A stretch of 64,000 nucleotides of DNA from Phytomonospora endophytica (GCF_014202425.1 NZ_JACHGT010000003.1:1-64000); one strand, 5' to 3'; counted from the stretch's first letter, positions 38,454-47,444 are shown. A program made the numbers and translations. Notes: generated by a model not told the origin, from the letters alone.

Positions 38454-39914
38454 CTAGGTGAGGATGACCAGCAGGACGGCGTACATCACGCACGCGCCAC
38501 CGATGATCACCCAGGACGGCAGCAGCAGATTCCGCAGATTCGTCGATCTGGCCAGACCCATCGCCCCGACCATGTTCGCGTTCGGCATCGGCCCGTAGGT
38601 GTCGCCCTTCGAAGACCACAACAGCACGATCGCCCAGGCGGGCGCCGCGATACCGAGCGTTGCCGCCACCCCGCCGAAGACCTTGTCCAGCAGCACGACC
38701 TGCGCGGCCGTCGCACCCGGCACACCGACCCAGCCGAGCAGCGCGATCACGATCGCGAAGGGCAGCGCGGACATGTGGCCGAGCTTGTCGCCGTAGGTCG
38801 CCAGGATCACGTCATAGGGTTTGAGCGCGTCCACCGCCAGGAACACCGCCGCCAGCAGCCAGAACAACACCAGCATGCTCAGCAGCTTCGAGGCGCCCTT
38901 GAAGAAGGTCGAGACGATGTCGGCGACCTTGAGACGCCCGGCGAAGCCGGTCGCGATCGCCAGCAACGGCAGTGCCAGCAGCGGGAAGTTCGTGCCCGCC
39001 TTCGTCCACGTCGCATACACCACCAGCGCCACCAGCAGAACCAGGAACACCGCGGTGGCCTGCTTCGCCGTGCGCGGCGACGCCGCACCGTCGTCGGCGG
39101 TCTCCTCGGCGGTGTAGAAGTCGTTCTCGCGCTTCGAACGCCGCTGGATCCAGGGGATCAGCGCCATCCCGAGCACCACCGACAGGACCGCGAGCGGGCC
39201 GGCGACGGTCTTGAGATAGGTCAGGTAGTCGATGTCGGCGGCCTCCAGGATCGCCACGTTGCTGCCCGCGAACGGCGCCACGGCCAGCCCGGCCGCGCCG
39301 CCGATGAACATCATCAGCGCCGTCGCCGAACGCGTGAAACCGATCCGCGCCGCCACCGGGATGAGGATCGGCGCGGCGATCGCCAGAGCCCCGGCGAGCG
39401 TGCCGAGGCTCGCCACCAGGATCAGGCAGGCCAGCATGATGCCCAGCTGCATACGCCACGGACTGTTCTCACCGACGACGCGGATCGTCGAGCGCACGAT
39501 CGTGTCGGCGACGCCGGTCCGGCGCAGGACCTCACCGACCCCGGCGCCCAGCACGATGATGAAACCGATGATCGTGACCAGGTCCGCGGTGGCCGTGCCG
39601 AGCAGATCGCCGATCTCGGCCGGTGTGCTCTGCGCCAGCAGCACCGCCGACAGCAGAACCGCGATCGTGGCCACCAGCAGGTCCATGCCCAGCAGCGTCA
39701 GCACGAAGTACATGACGATCGGGATGATCAGGCCCCACACGGTCGGGGCCTCGACGAAGAACCCGGCCACCAGGCTGGTCAGGATCCCGGCGAGCGCCAG
39801 GAGATTGACCAGCCGGCGGCGGCCGGGGGAGACCTCGACGTGGTACGCGTTCTGTTCCTCGTCCTTCGTGCCGGAAGGCCGGGGCTCTCTTGTCGACTTC
39901 GGTGTCGTGGACAT
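38454..39914 (-). CDS. Multi-helix transporter (GntP/NhaC/ion-transporter superfamily)
   Basis: A 486-aa integral membrane protein with about 11-12 helices in two halves, a re-entrant-loop motif region (GTLAGALAIAAPILIPVAARIG) and a repeat-like partner (VGVPGATAAQVVLLDKVFGG). The N-terminal 30 residues are hydrophilic. It belongs to the ion-transporter superfamily that includes gluconate, C4-dicarboxylate and Na+/H+ carriers. Position between the racemase and deacylase genes suggests import of N-acyl amino acids or a related acid. ATG 39914 is chosen over GTG 39929 because GAGGA sits 8 nt before it. Confidence 0.82.
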   Translation of the reverse strand: MSTTPKSTREPRPSGTKDEEQNAYHVEVSPGRRRLVNLLALAGILTSLVAGFFVEAPTVWGLIIPIVMYFVLTLLGMDLLVATIAVLLSAVLLAQSTPAEIGDLLGTATADLVTIIGFIIVLGAGVGEVLRRTGVADTIVRSTIRVVGENSPWRMQLGIMLACLILVASLGTLAGALAIAAPILIPVAARIGFTRSATALMMFIGGAAGLAVAPFAGSNVAILEAADIDYLTYLKTVAGPLAVLSVVLGMALIPWIQRRSKRENDFYTAEETADDGAASPRTAKQATAVFLVLLVALVVYATWTKAGTNFPLLALPLLAIATGFAGRLKVADIVSTFFKGASKLLSMLVLFWLLAAVFLAVDALKPYDVILATYGDKLGHMSALPFAIVIALLGWVGVPGATAAQVVLLDKVFGGVAATLGIAAPAWAIVLLWSSKGDTYGPMPNANMVGAMGLARSTNLRNLLLPSWVIIGGACVMYAVLLVILT

Positions 39915-39960
39915 TCGGGGGTTCCTCACAGGGGGATCGGTGTGAGGCGCCCGGGGAGTA

Positions 39961-41082
39961 TCAGGTGGCGCGCTGGTCGAGCGTCGCCGACGCGGTGCGC
40001 CGGATGAACTCCCCGTTCACCTCGTGTCCGAGACCGGGCACGGTGGTGGGCACCGTGACCTCGCCCCGGTCCGCGCGGATCGGTGGGGTCACCACGTCCT
40101 CGCGGTAGTACTTGTCGGAGCCGGAGACGTCCGACGGCAGGGTGAATCCGGGCAGACTGGACAGGGCCACGTTGGCCGCTCGCCCGATCCCGAACTCGTG
40201 CATTCCTCCGCACCAGACGTCCATGCCGGCGGCGCTGGCGCGGTCGTGCGCCTCGACGGCGGCGGTCAGACCGCCCATCCGCGAGACCTTGATGTTGAGC
40301 ACCCGCCCGGCCTTGAGAGCCAGCGCGGTGTCCAGGTCGTCGACGGTCACCACCGACTCGTCGAGGCAGACCGGCGTGGCCAGACGCGCCTGGAGACGCG
40401 CGTGCGCCGCCAGCGCGCGCGGCGTGTACGGCTGCTCGACCATGACCAGACCCTGCTCGTCGAGGGCGGCGAAGACCGCGTCGTGCTCGGGCGACTCGGT
40501 GTAGACGCCGTTGGCGTCGACGTGCACCTGGAGATGACCGAAGGCCGCCTTGACGGCCTTCACCGGCTCCACGTCCCAGCCGGGCGCGATCTTGAGCTTG
40601 ATGCGGGGATAACCCGCCTCGTCGTGCTTGGCGACCTGTGCCAGCAGCTCGTCGATGGTCGGCTCGATGCCGAGGCTCACACCCGCCGTGACCGTCGCCC
40701 GCGTCCCGCCCAGCGCCGCCGACAGCGACGTACCCGAAGCCTTCGACCACAGCGTCCAGGCCGCCATGTCAAGGCCCGCCTTGGCGAACTCGTGCCCGCG
40801 CACCTTCGCCCACAGAGCCGGAACCTCACGCGGATGCGACCAGTCCCGCCCCAGCACCGCCGGAACCAGGTACCGCTCCAGCATCAGCCAGCAGGTGTCC
40901 ACCGTCTCCGGCGAGTAGAACGGCCCCGACGGCGAGGCGATCTCGCCCCACCCGACGGCGCCGTCGGCGTCGACGGCCCGCACCAGGATGTGCTCCAGAT
41001 GCGTCTTGGCGTGCGAGCTGGTCTGGAACTGGTGCACCAGCGGCAGGGACACCCGGAAGGCCTCGATCCGATCGATGCGCAC
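39961..41082 (-). CDS. N-acylamino-acid racemase / o-succinylbenzoate synthase family (enolase superfamily)
   Basis: A 373-aa muconate-lactonising-type enolase. The catalytic set is complete: KxK in IKLKIAPGWD (Lys162, Lys164), metal ligands Asp189 (HVDANG), Glu216 (VEQPY) and Asp241 (CLDES), and Lys265 (NIKVSRMGG). The two Lys residues on either face do 1,1-proton transfer. This set is shared by OSBS and N-succinylamino-acid racemases. With an acyltransferase, D-acylase and M20 hydrolase in the operon and no menaquinone genes, racemisation is the better call. GTG 41082 has GAGGAGG 6 nt upstream, inside the end of the regulator gene; an in-frame ATG a few codons earlier overlaps that site and is rejected. 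Confidence 0.87.
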   Translation of the reverse strand: MRIDRIEAFRVSLPLVHQFQTSSHAKTHLEHILVRAVDADGAVGWGEIASPSGPFYSPETVDTCWLMLERYLVPAVLGRDWSHPREVPALWAKVRGHEFAKAGLDMAAWTLWSKASGTSLSAALGGTRATVTAGVSLGIEPTIDELLAQVAKHDEAGYPRIKLKIAPGWDVEPVKAVKAAFGHLQVHVDANGVYTESPEHDAVFAALDEQGLVMVEQPYTPRALAAHARLQARLATPVCLDESVVTVDDLDTALALKAGRVLNIKVSRMGGLTAAVEAHDRASAAGMDVWCGGMHEFGIGRAANVALSSLPGFTLPSDVSGSDKYYREDVVTPPIRADRGEVTVPTTVPGLGHEVNGEFIRRTASATLDQRAT

Positions 41083-41083
41083 G

Positions 41084-41923
41084 TTATGCCTCCTCATAGG
41101 CGTCGAGTCGCGCGGCGAGCACATCCCGCCGGGCCAGCCGCCGGCGCGCGCCCTTGGCGGACGCGGCGGCCAAGGTGACCAGCAGGTGGCAGACGGCCGC
41201 CACCGCGGTCGGTGAATCCGCGTACGAAGCCGAACCGGTCGACACGATCACGGGAATGTCCGACAGCGCGGCCAGCCGGCTGTCGCGGGAGTCGGTGACA
41301 CCGATCAGCGTGCCCCCGGCGGCCTGGAACTCCTCGGCCACGACCAGCGTCGTGCGCACATAGCGGCGGAACGAGAACGCGATCAGCACGTCCGAGGCAC
41401 GCACGTCGGACAGCAGATCGAGGGGCGCGTCCACCAGCGCCACACCCGCCATGCTCGCCGACAGGTCGCTGGCCACCAGCGACGCGTACGCGCCGCTCTT
41501 GCCCGCGCCGATCACGAAACGCCTCCGCGCGGCCACGATCTTGCCCGCCGCCAGCTCCACCGAGCCCGAGGCGACCACCGCGTCGAGCGTGTGCCGCAGG
41601 TTCGCCTGCTCATGCTCGATCACCTGCCGCATCAGCGCGTCGGCCGAGGACCGGCGCATCCGCGCGCCGAACCGGTCGTCGGGACTCGACAGCGCCCGGT
41701 CCTCCTCGCGGTCGGCCAGCTCACGCAGCCGCCCGTAGTCGGCCACACCGACCGCCGCCAGCAGCCGGTCCAGGTCACGGGGCGTCGCCTTCGCCTGCCG
41801 CAGCAGCCGCGCCGGCGGTAGATGCTCCAGATGCGGATAGCTCTCGGCGATCAGTTCCGCCAGCCGGACCGCGGGTTCCCCCTCGGCCACGGCCAGCAGG
41901 CGCTCGCCGAAGTCCTCGCTCAC
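41084..41923 (-). CDS. RpiR/MurR-family transcriptional regulator
   Basis: A 279-aa regulator. Residues about 1-75 are the HTH_6 DNA-binding region (LAELIAESYPHLEHLPPARL; ATPRDLDRLLAAVGVADYGR). Residues about 115-265 are a SIS domain (RRFVIGAGKSGAYASLVASD; SDVLIAFSFRRYVRTTLVV; LIGVTDSRDSRLAALSD), which usually senses sugar phosphates. The SIS class is unexpected for an amino-acid operon. GTG 41923 overlaps the acyltransferase stop. As the second gene of the operon it is likely autoregulated through the palindrome at 42745-42767. Confidence 0.88.
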   Translation of the reverse strand: MSEDFGERLLAVAEGEPAVRLAELIAESYPHLEHLPPARLLRQAKATPRDLDRLLAAVGVADYGRLRELADREEDRALSSPDDRFGARMRRSSADALMRQVIEHEQANLRHTLDAVVASGSVELAAGKIVAARRRFVIGAGKSGAYASLVASDLSASMAGVALVDAPLDLLSDVRASDVLIAFSFRRYVRTTLVVAEEFQAAGGTLIGVTDSRDSRLAALSDIPVIVSTGSASYADSPTAVAAVCHLLVTLAAASAKGARRRLARRDVLAARLDAYEEA

Positions 41924-42696
41924 GCCGGGTCCCCGAGCACGTAGACGGCGGTCTCATCGGTGACCCGCACGCACGACACGATCGCGCGCCCGGCCGCCAG
42001 GTTCGCTTCGAGGACGTCGGCGACCCGGTCCCGGACCCGTTCGGCGGCGTCGGCGTCGGCGGCGAAGACGCTCGTCCAGTCGGCCGGGAGGCCGAGGAGC
42101 AACTCGTCACCGGCGTCGGCGTGCTCGCCCCACCCGAGGACGGGCAGGCCTTCACGGCGGTCGCGGACGGGCGGGTAGGCGCGCAGGTCCCACTCGACGA
42201 CGACGCGGTCGGAGCGGGCGCCGGCCTCGGGGCCGATGTCGGAGGAGCCGTAGTAGTTGCGCTTGAACCAGCGGCCGCGTGCGCCGAGCACGTCGAAGTT
42301 GAAGTGCGCGTTGCGGGTGCGCATCGGGTCGAAGGTCCAGCGGATCGTCTCGATGCCGCTGGCCAGGGCGTGCTCGCGCTGCGCGAGCTTGAGGCGGCGT
42401 CCGATGCCGGCGTTCTGCCGGTCCGGGTCGACGATCGCGGTCTGCGAGTACTGGTAGGGGCGGCCCTTGTCGAGCGCGGTGAAGCTGATGACGAGGCCGA
42501 TGAGGATCTCGCCGGGCAGGAAGGCGCCGAGCACGCCCCCGCCGTTGTCGCGCAGGGCGGCCAGCAGGCGGGGAGAGAAGGACGGGTCCGTGGGCTTGAG
42601 CTGGAACCCGCGCCGGTACAGCTCGACCGCGGCGTGCATCTCGGTGCTGTCGCGCAGCGGGCGGACCGTGACCTCGGCGCCTGACTCGGTCGGCAT
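41920..42696 (-). CDS. GNAT-family acyltransferase (COG3375-like)
   Basis: A 258-aa GNAT protein of the predicted-acyltransferase group found with N-succinylamino-acid racemases. The acyl-CoA-binding segment is DPDRQNAGIGRRLKLAQREH, preceded by the strand LIGLVISFTAL and followed by TIRWTFDPMRTRNAHFNFDVLG and WFKRNYYG, which are family patterns. By analogy it would succinylate or acetylate D-amino acids to make racemase substrates. ATG 42696 has AAGGA 7 nt upstream; longer frames to 42852 lack support. It is the first gene of the six-gene operon, directly behind the operator. Confidence 0.88.
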   Translation of the reverse strand: MPTESGAEVTVRPLRDSTEMHAAVELYRRGFQLKPTDPSFSPRLLAALRDNGGGVLGAFLPGEILIGLVISFTALDKGRPYQYSQTAIVDPDRQNAGIGRRLKLAQREHALASGIETIRWTFDPMRTRNAHFNFDVLGARGRWFKRNYYGSSDIGPEAGARSDRVVVEWDLRAYPPVRDRREGLPVLGWGEHADAGDELLLGLPADWTSVFAADADAAERVRDRVADVLEANLAAGRAIVSCVRVTDETAVYVLGDPA

Positions 42697-42744
42697 GGGC
42701 GGGTCCTTCCGGTAGGGGAGGGGACTCCCGATGGAGGGGCGTGG

Positions 42745-42767
42745 CGAAGATACGGAACGTATCTTCG
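42745..42767 (-). promoter_or_regulatory. Perfect palindromic operator of the N-acyl-amino-acid operon
   Basis: CGAAGATACG (42745-42754), a 3-bp spacer and CGTATCTTCG (42758-42767) make a flawless 10+3+10 inverted repeat 49 bp upstream of the operon's first start codon. The RpiR-type protein encoded in the operon is the obvious candidate ligand. The rest of the 330-bp gap to 43027 is AT-richer than average but shows nothing else I can name. Confidence 0.8.
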
Positions 42768-43026
42768 TCTGGAGTTCTATCACTGTTCGTCGATCACGTG
42801 CAAGAGCTGCGGGAAAACGCTTACTGACGGTCCGGGACGGAAGCGTCCGCACGGAGATCTGAAGCGTATGAACGAAGCGCTCTCGGAAGGTCCGAAGCGG
42901 CGCCGAAATCTGTCCGGGCGATAAGTATCAGTTATGTCCGTCACCTGGCGACGACCTGCGAACACGACCGAAAACCCGCGGCGAAAGAGGGTGGCGCCGC
43001 CGATGCCGGAGCGATAGTTTTCCGGG

Positions 43027-43449
43027 ATGCTCGCCGAGTTCCGGCTCGCCAGGATCGTCGACGGCCTCCCGCACCGGGCGGAGGTCGCCGTCGAGGTGCG
43101 CCCGGCCGCGCGGGACGCGGTCCGGATCGGCGGCGATCCCTGCGGATGGCGTCGCGAGGCCCATGGCCCCGGTGCCTGGATCGGGGGACCGGCGGACGAC
43201 GGAATGGTCAGTTCCGCCGAGGTCGCCGCCGACACCGCCGCCGCGCGGGCGCTGTCGGAGCACACCGGCCCGCCGCACGAGGTGACGGTGACCGCCATCC
43301 GTGACTCCAACGTCGACACCGGCCGCGGTCATGTCCGCTTCGCCGCGGTCCATGCCACCGCGCGAGCCCTCGGCTTCAGTCCCGCCGACACCGCCGCCGC
43401 TCGTCTGACCGCGTACGTGCCCGCCGGCGGCGCGGGGGAGTCGTACTGA
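43027..43449 (+). CDS. Hypothetical protein
   Basis: A 140-aa protein that I do not recognise. The first 60 residues are basic and Gly-rich; the last 60 (HEVTVTAIRDSNVDTGRGHV, then FAAVHATARALGF) read as a strand-helix unit reminiscent of the domain-IV fold of EF-G, where a beta strand leads into a helix. ATG 43027 has only a weak upstream site. Codon bias favours this strand over the overlapping antisense frames. It is the first rightward gene after the divergent region of the amino-acid operon. Confidence 0.6.
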   Translation: MLAEFRLARIVDGLPHRAEVAVEVRPAARDAVRIGGDPCGWRREAHGPGAWIGGPADDGMVSSAEVAADTAAARALSEHTGPPHEVTVTAIRDSNVDTGRGHVRFAAVHATARALGFSPADTAAARLTAYVPAGGAGESY

Positions 43450-43518
43450 TGTGCCATTTTTTCGCGGCGGCCGCGTCGTCTCTCGCCTTTTCCGTCATCG
43501 CTTAGTACATTTGTTCGC

Positions 43519-43791
43519 ATGGCTGAAGTGAGCACTCTGCGCCCCCGGAACACGCGGGGCACGGTGGACGGAGGCGAGCCGGTCGACCCCTCGCTGGCCA
43601 GGCGCCGGCCCGGTCGCAGCTTCCGTTCGGCGACCCGCCGGATCCGCTTCGGTGAGCTGGTCGACGGCCGGTGGTACGTCGAGCTGGAATGGCAGGCCTA
43701 CGAGTGCCGCGCCTACGCGACTCAGCAGCAGGCCGTCGCGGTCGCCGGGCAGCTCCAGCAGCGGTTCAGTTCCCTGCTGCGGGCGGCCTGA
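43519..43791 (+). CDS. Hypothetical protein, 90 aa
   Basis: A small basic protein with a disordered Arg/Pro-rich N-terminal half and a compact C-terminal half (RFGELVDGRWYVELEWQAYE, then CRAYATQQQAVAVAGQLQQR) that looks like two or three strands and a helix. No function is assigned. There is no Shine-Dalgarno sequence; TAGTAC (43503-43508), 10 nt before ATG, could be the -10 of a leaderless or short-leader transcript. Its last 26 bp overlap the end of the convergent regulator gene. Confidence 0.6.
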   Translation: MAEVSTLRPRNTRGTVDGGEPVDPSLARRRPGRSFRSATRRIRFGELVDGRWYVELEWQAYECRAYATQQQAVAVAGQLQQRFSSLLRAA

Positions 43792-44764
43792 CCCCGTCGC
43801 CCCGGAAGGTCCTGCGGTAGGTCATCGGCGCCACGCCGAGCGCCTCGTGCAGGTGTTTGCGCAGTGAGGCCGAAGTGCCGAAGCCCGCACGGCGGGCGAT
43901 CTGGTCTGCCGAGAGGTCGGTCGACTCCAGCAGTCCGCGCGCCCGTTCGACGCGTTGCGCGGTGATCCACCGCCCGGGCGTGCGCCCGACCTCGTCGCGG
44001 AAGCGGCGGGTGAAGGTCCGCACGCTCATGTTGGCGTGCGAGGCGAGCTCGGTCAGGGCGAGCGTTTCGGTGAGGTGGTCGAGGATCCAGGCGCGGGTGG
44101 CGGCGGTGGAGGCCGTGCCGGGTCCGGGGACGGGGCGTTCGATGTACTGGGCCTGGCCGCCGTCGCGCCAGGGTGGGATGACGCTGCGGCGGGCGACCTT
44201 GTTGGCGATCTCGGTGCCGTGGTCGCGGCGGACGATGTGCAGGCATAGGTCGATGCCGGCGGACACGCCCGCGGAGGTGAGGACGTCGCCGTCGTCGGTG
44301 TAGAGGACGTCGGGGTCGACTTTGACCTTCGGGTAGAGGCGCTGGAGCTGTTCGGTGGACATCCAGTGGGTGGTGGCGGGGCGGCCGTCGAGTAGTCCCG
44401 CCGCGGCGAGCAGGAACGAGGCCGTGCAGATGGAGACGACGCGTGTGCCGGGGCGGATGTGGGCGAAGGCTGCGGCGATCTCGGCGGGGAGGCGGCCGTC
44501 GAGGTGGGCGGTGGAGATCTCGTGGGAGGCGGGGATGACGACGGTGTCGGCCTCGGCGAGTTTCGTGGCGTCGTGGCGGACGTGGACGTCGAAGTCCGAG
44601 GTGGTCTGGACGGGTCCGGCGGTGAGTCCGCATGTGGTGACGCGGTAGAGGGGGGCGCCGTCGGCGTCTTCGGCCATGGCGAAGATGCGGGCGGGGATGC
44701 CGAGTTCGAAGGTGATCACGCCGTCCAGCGCGAGAACGACGATGTGGTGCGGCGTGACGGTCAT
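43766..44764 (-). CDS. GlxA-type transcriptional regulator (DJ-1/PfpI plus AraC HTH)
   Basis: A 332-aa regulator. Residues about 5-185 are a DJ-1/PfpI-like (class I amidotransferase-fold) domain with the nucleophile-elbow Cys in VVSICTASFLLAAAGLL. Residues about 220-320 are two AraC helix-turn-helix units (LALTELASHANMSVRTFTRR; LSADQIARRAGFGTSASLRK). ATG 44764 is used; an alternative at 44782 adds six residues. Such proteins often activate catabolic or stress genes from an adjacent promoter, and the divergent MFS gene is the natural target. Its ligand is unknown. Confidence 0.87.
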   Translation of the reverse strand: MTVTPHHIVVLALDGVITFELGIPARIFAMAEDADGAPLYRVTTCGLTAGPVQTTSDFDVHVRHDATKLAEADTVVIPASHEISTAHLDGRLPAEIAAAFAHIRPGTRVVSICTASFLLAAAGLLDGRPATTHWMSTEQLQRLYPKVKVDPDVLYTDDGDVLTSAGVSAGIDLCLHIVRRDHGTEIANKVARRSVIPPWRDGGQAQYIERPVPGPGTASTAATRAWILDHLTETLALTELASHANMSVRTFTRRFRDEVGRTPGRWITAQRVERARGLLESTDLSADQIARRAGFGTSASLRKHLHEALGVAPMTYRRTFRGDGVRPPAAGN

Positions 44765-44834
44765 GGCCAGATCGTTGCACATGATGGCCTTCGGGCCACT
44801 GTTCATCCGGTCACGTGGCGGGGAGGCTGTGCCG

Positions 44835-46133
44835 GTGACCGGGATTTCTGTGGAAGTGAAGCGTCGGCCTCGTGTGCACCGGGCGTGGTGGGTGGCGGCG
44901 GTGACGTTCGTGGCGATCGTGGGTGCGGCGGCGTTTCGGGCGACGCCGAGTGTGCTGATCGATCCGCTGCAGGGTGAGTTCGGGTGGTCGCGGGGGACGA
45001 TCGGGGCGGCGGTGTCGGTGAATCTGGTGTTGTACGGGCTTACGTCGCCGTTCTCGGCGGCGCTGATGGAGCGTTTCGGGATCCGGCGGGTGGTGGCGGT
45101 GGCGCTGTTGCTGGTGGCGGCCGGAAGTGGGCTGACGGTGTTCATGAACGCGGCCTGGCAGCTGGTCCTGTTGTGGGGTGTTGTCGTCGGGCTGGGTACG
45201 GGGTCGATGGCGTTGGCGCTGGTCGCGACGATCACGAGCCGGTGGTTCGTGAAGCGGCGGGGGCTGGTGACGGGGGTGCTGACGGCCGCGGGGGCGGCGG
45301 GGCAGCTGGTGTTCCTGCCGCTGGTGGCGTCCATCGTGGACGACGGGGAGTGGCGGGTGGCGGCGCTGACGGTGGCGTTCACGGCTTTGGCGGTGGTCCC
45401 GTTCGTGTGGTGGCTGATGCGCGACCGGCCGGAGGACGTCGGTGTGCACGCTTATGGCGCGGATGGTCCCTCGCCGGTGGTCGCGGTGAGCGGTGGGGCG
45501 GGTGCGGCGGCGGGCCGGGCGTTGAAGGTGTTGTTCTCGGCGGCGCGGACGCGGGAGTTCTGGTTGCTGGCGGGGGCCTTCGCGATCTGCGGCGCGAGTA
45601 CGAACGGTCTGATGGGGACGCATTTCGTGCCCGCCGCGCATGATCACGGGATGCCGTTGACGGCGGCGGCGAGTCTGCTGGCGGTGATCGGGGTGGTCGA
45701 CATCGTCGGGACGATCGGTTCGGGGTGGTTGACCGACCGTTTCGACTCGCGGCGGTTGCTGTGGGTGTACTACGTGCTGCGGGGGGTGTCGCTGTTGTTC
45801 CTGCCGTCGTTGTTCGCGCAGGCGGTGGAGCCGCCGATGTTCTTCTTCATCTTGTTCTACGGCCTGGACTGGGTGGCGACGGTGCCGCCGACGATCGCCT
45901 TGTGCCGTGAGCGTTTCGGTGACGCCGATGCTCCGGTGGTGTTCGGGTGGGTCCTCGGGGCGCATCAGGTCGGGGCCGGGGCGGTGGCGGTTCTGGGCGG
46001 TGTCGCGCGGGACAGGTTCGGGGATTACAACCTGGCCTGGTACGCGGCGGGGGTGCTGTGCGCGGCGGCGGCGTTCATGTCGTTGATGGTCCGCCCGGCG
46101 CGGGGTGCGTCTCAGGCGCCGGTGGCGGCGTAG
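44835..46133 (+). CDS. MFS transporter
   Basis: A 432-aa permease with about 12 helices and the MFS loop motif near residue 80 (ALMERFGIRRVVAVALLLVA), with a matching motif in the second half (GSGWLTDRFDSRRLLWVYY). The sequence resembles the OFA/monocarboxylate-porter group. GTG 44835 has GGGAGG 8 nt upstream; the ATGs at 44781 and 44784 have no such site. Third codon positions favour G (CTG, GTG, GCG), unlike the C-ending codons of most genes here. It is divergent from the GlxA-type regulator and overlaps the convergent monooxygenase gene by 22 bp. Confidence 0.88.
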   Translation: MTGISVEVKRRPRVHRAWWVAAVTFVAIVGAAAFRATPSVLIDPLQGEFGWSRGTIGAAVSVNLVLYGLTSPFSAALMERFGIRRVVAVALLLVAAGSGLTVFMNAAWQLVLLWGVVVGLGTGSMALALVATITSRWFVKRRGLVTGVLTAAGAAGQLVFLPLVASIVDDGEWRVAALTVAFTALAVVPFVWWLMRDRPEDVGVHAYGADGPSPVVAVSGGAGAAAGRALKVLFSAARTREFWLLAGAFAICGASTNGLMGTHFVPAAHDHGMPLTAAASLLAVIGVVDIVGTIGSGWLTDRFDSRRLLWVYYVLRGVSLLFLPSLFAQAVEPPMFFFILFYGLDWVATVPPTIALCRERFGDADAPVVFGWVLGAHQVGAGAVAVLGGVARDRFGDYNLAWYAAGVLCAAAAFMSLMVRPARGASQAPVAA

Positions 46134-47326
46134 TCGGGCAGGTCGATGGCGTTGGCGGCGCCGTGGATCTTCTCGACGATGCGGGCGATCATCTTGGTGC
46201 TGCCGGGGATGTGGGGCATGAGGCGGAGCATGCGGGTCTGGAACCAGATCTGGGCGGCGGAGCCCATGACCATGCCTTTGAGGTTGCTGGCGGCGAGTGC
46301 CTGGTTGGCCTCGGCGAAGGGGCGCATGCGCCGTTCGTAGGCGGCGAAGGCGGGGGTGTGGTCGCCGTCGGCGGCGGCGAGTTCGCCGGCCAGGACGTAG
46401 GCGCCGACGAGGCTGAGGCTGGTGCCCTGTCCGGAGGCCGGGGAGGGGCAGTAGGCGGCGTCGCCGACGAGGGTGACACGGCCGTGGGACCAGGTGTCCA
46501 TGTGGACCTGGCTGATGGAGTCGAAGTAGAAGTCGGGGGCGTCGGCGGCGCTGTCGAGGAGGGTGGGGACCTCCCACGCGACGCCGTCGAAGGCTTCGGC
46601 GAGCAGGCGCTTCTGGTGGTCGGTGTCGCGGTGGTCGTAGGGGGTGGTGGGTGAGGTGAAGAGGTACATGGCCTTGGCGTCGGTGTTCCCGGCGGTGCTG
46701 TAGACGAGGGCGGTGCGGCCGGGGGCGGGGTGGGTGACCTCGCGGCGGTCGAGGCCGAGGTGGTTGGGGGTGGTGTGGATGGCGATGTGGTGGCCGAGGT
46801 GGCGGATGTGGGGGGTTTCGTCGCCGAAGGTGAGGCGGCGGGTGTGGGAGTGGAGGCCGTCGGCGCCGACGACGAGGCCGAAGGTGCGGGTGTTTCCGCT
46901 GTCGAACGTGACCTCGACGCCGCCGGGGGTGTCTTTGAGGTTGTGGATGGAGTCTCCGAAGAGGTACTCGACCGTGCCTGCGGTGGCGTCGTGGATGAGG
47001 CGGGCGAGGTCGCCGCGCATGAGTTCGACGTCGTCGTTGTCGCGTCCGCCGAAGAGGTCGGCGTCCATGACGGCGATGGTCTTGCCCTTGGCGTCGACGA
47101 TCGTGCCGGTCCGCATGTCGGTGGTGGCGGCTTCGGCGGCTTCGCGCAGGCCCATGCGGTCGAGGACGGTAAGGGCGGCGCCGCGGACGTCGATCTTGTA
47201 GCCGCCTTCGCGGACGGTCTCGGCGCGTTCGACGACGGTGGGGGTGAAGCCGTGCCGGGCGAGCCAGTAGGCGAGGGCGGGTCCGGCGATGCCGGCGCCG
47301 GAGATGAGGACGGTGGTGTTGCGCAT
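46112..47326 (-). CDS. FAD-dependent monooxygenase (PHBH/tetracycline-oxygenase type)
   Basis: A 404-aa flavoprotein. The N-terminal dinucleotide fold is VLISGAGIAGPALAYWLARHG, with the acidic/basic end of the second strand at VVERAETVREGG. The DG motif is LVVGADGLHSHTRR, and the FAD ribityl motif is RVTLVGDAAYCPSPASGQG. The C-terminal 80 residues are helical. Relatives hydroxylate aromatic compounds or inactivate drugs; the substrate is unknown. ATG 47326 has AAGGAG 6 nt upstream. Divergent TetR gene and shared operators suggest that its substrate induces it. Confidence 0.9.
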   Translation of the reverse strand: MRNTTVLISGAGIAGPALAYWLARHGFTPTVVERAETVREGGYKIDVRGAALTVLDRMGLREAAEAATTDMRTGTIVDAKGKTIAVMDADLFGGRDNDDVELMRGDLARLIHDATAGTVEYLFGDSIHNLKDTPGGVEVTFDSGNTRTFGLVVGADGLHSHTRRLTFGDETPHIRHLGHHIAIHTTPNHLGLDRREVTHPAPGRTALVYSTAGNTDAKAMYLFTSPTTPYDHRDTDHQKRLLAEAFDGVAWEVPTLLDSAADAPDFYFDSISQVHMDTWSHGRVTLVGDAAYCPSPASGQGTSLSLVGAYVLAGELAAADGDHTPAFAAYERRMRPFAEANQALAASNLKGMVMGSAAQIWFQTRMLRLMPHIPGSTKMIARIVEKIHGAANAIDLPDYAATGA

Positions 47327-47382
47327 CGGGGGCTCCTTCGAGGGGTGGGTCGTTGCCGATGACAGAACCATACACAAGTCTC

Positions 47383-47420
47383 AGACGACTGTCTAGCACA
47401 GATGTGCAAGACGTTCGTCT
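47383..47420. promoter_or_regulatory. Paired TetR-type operators
   Basis: AGACGACTGTCT (47383-47394) and AGACGTTCGTCT (47409-47420) both fit AGAC-N4-GTCT, with centres 26 bp apart in the 118-bp region between the monooxygenase and tetR genes. A single repressor could shut both promoters. Confidence 0.65.
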
Positions 47421-47444
47421 GATTCATCGGCTAGGCTGTCGACC

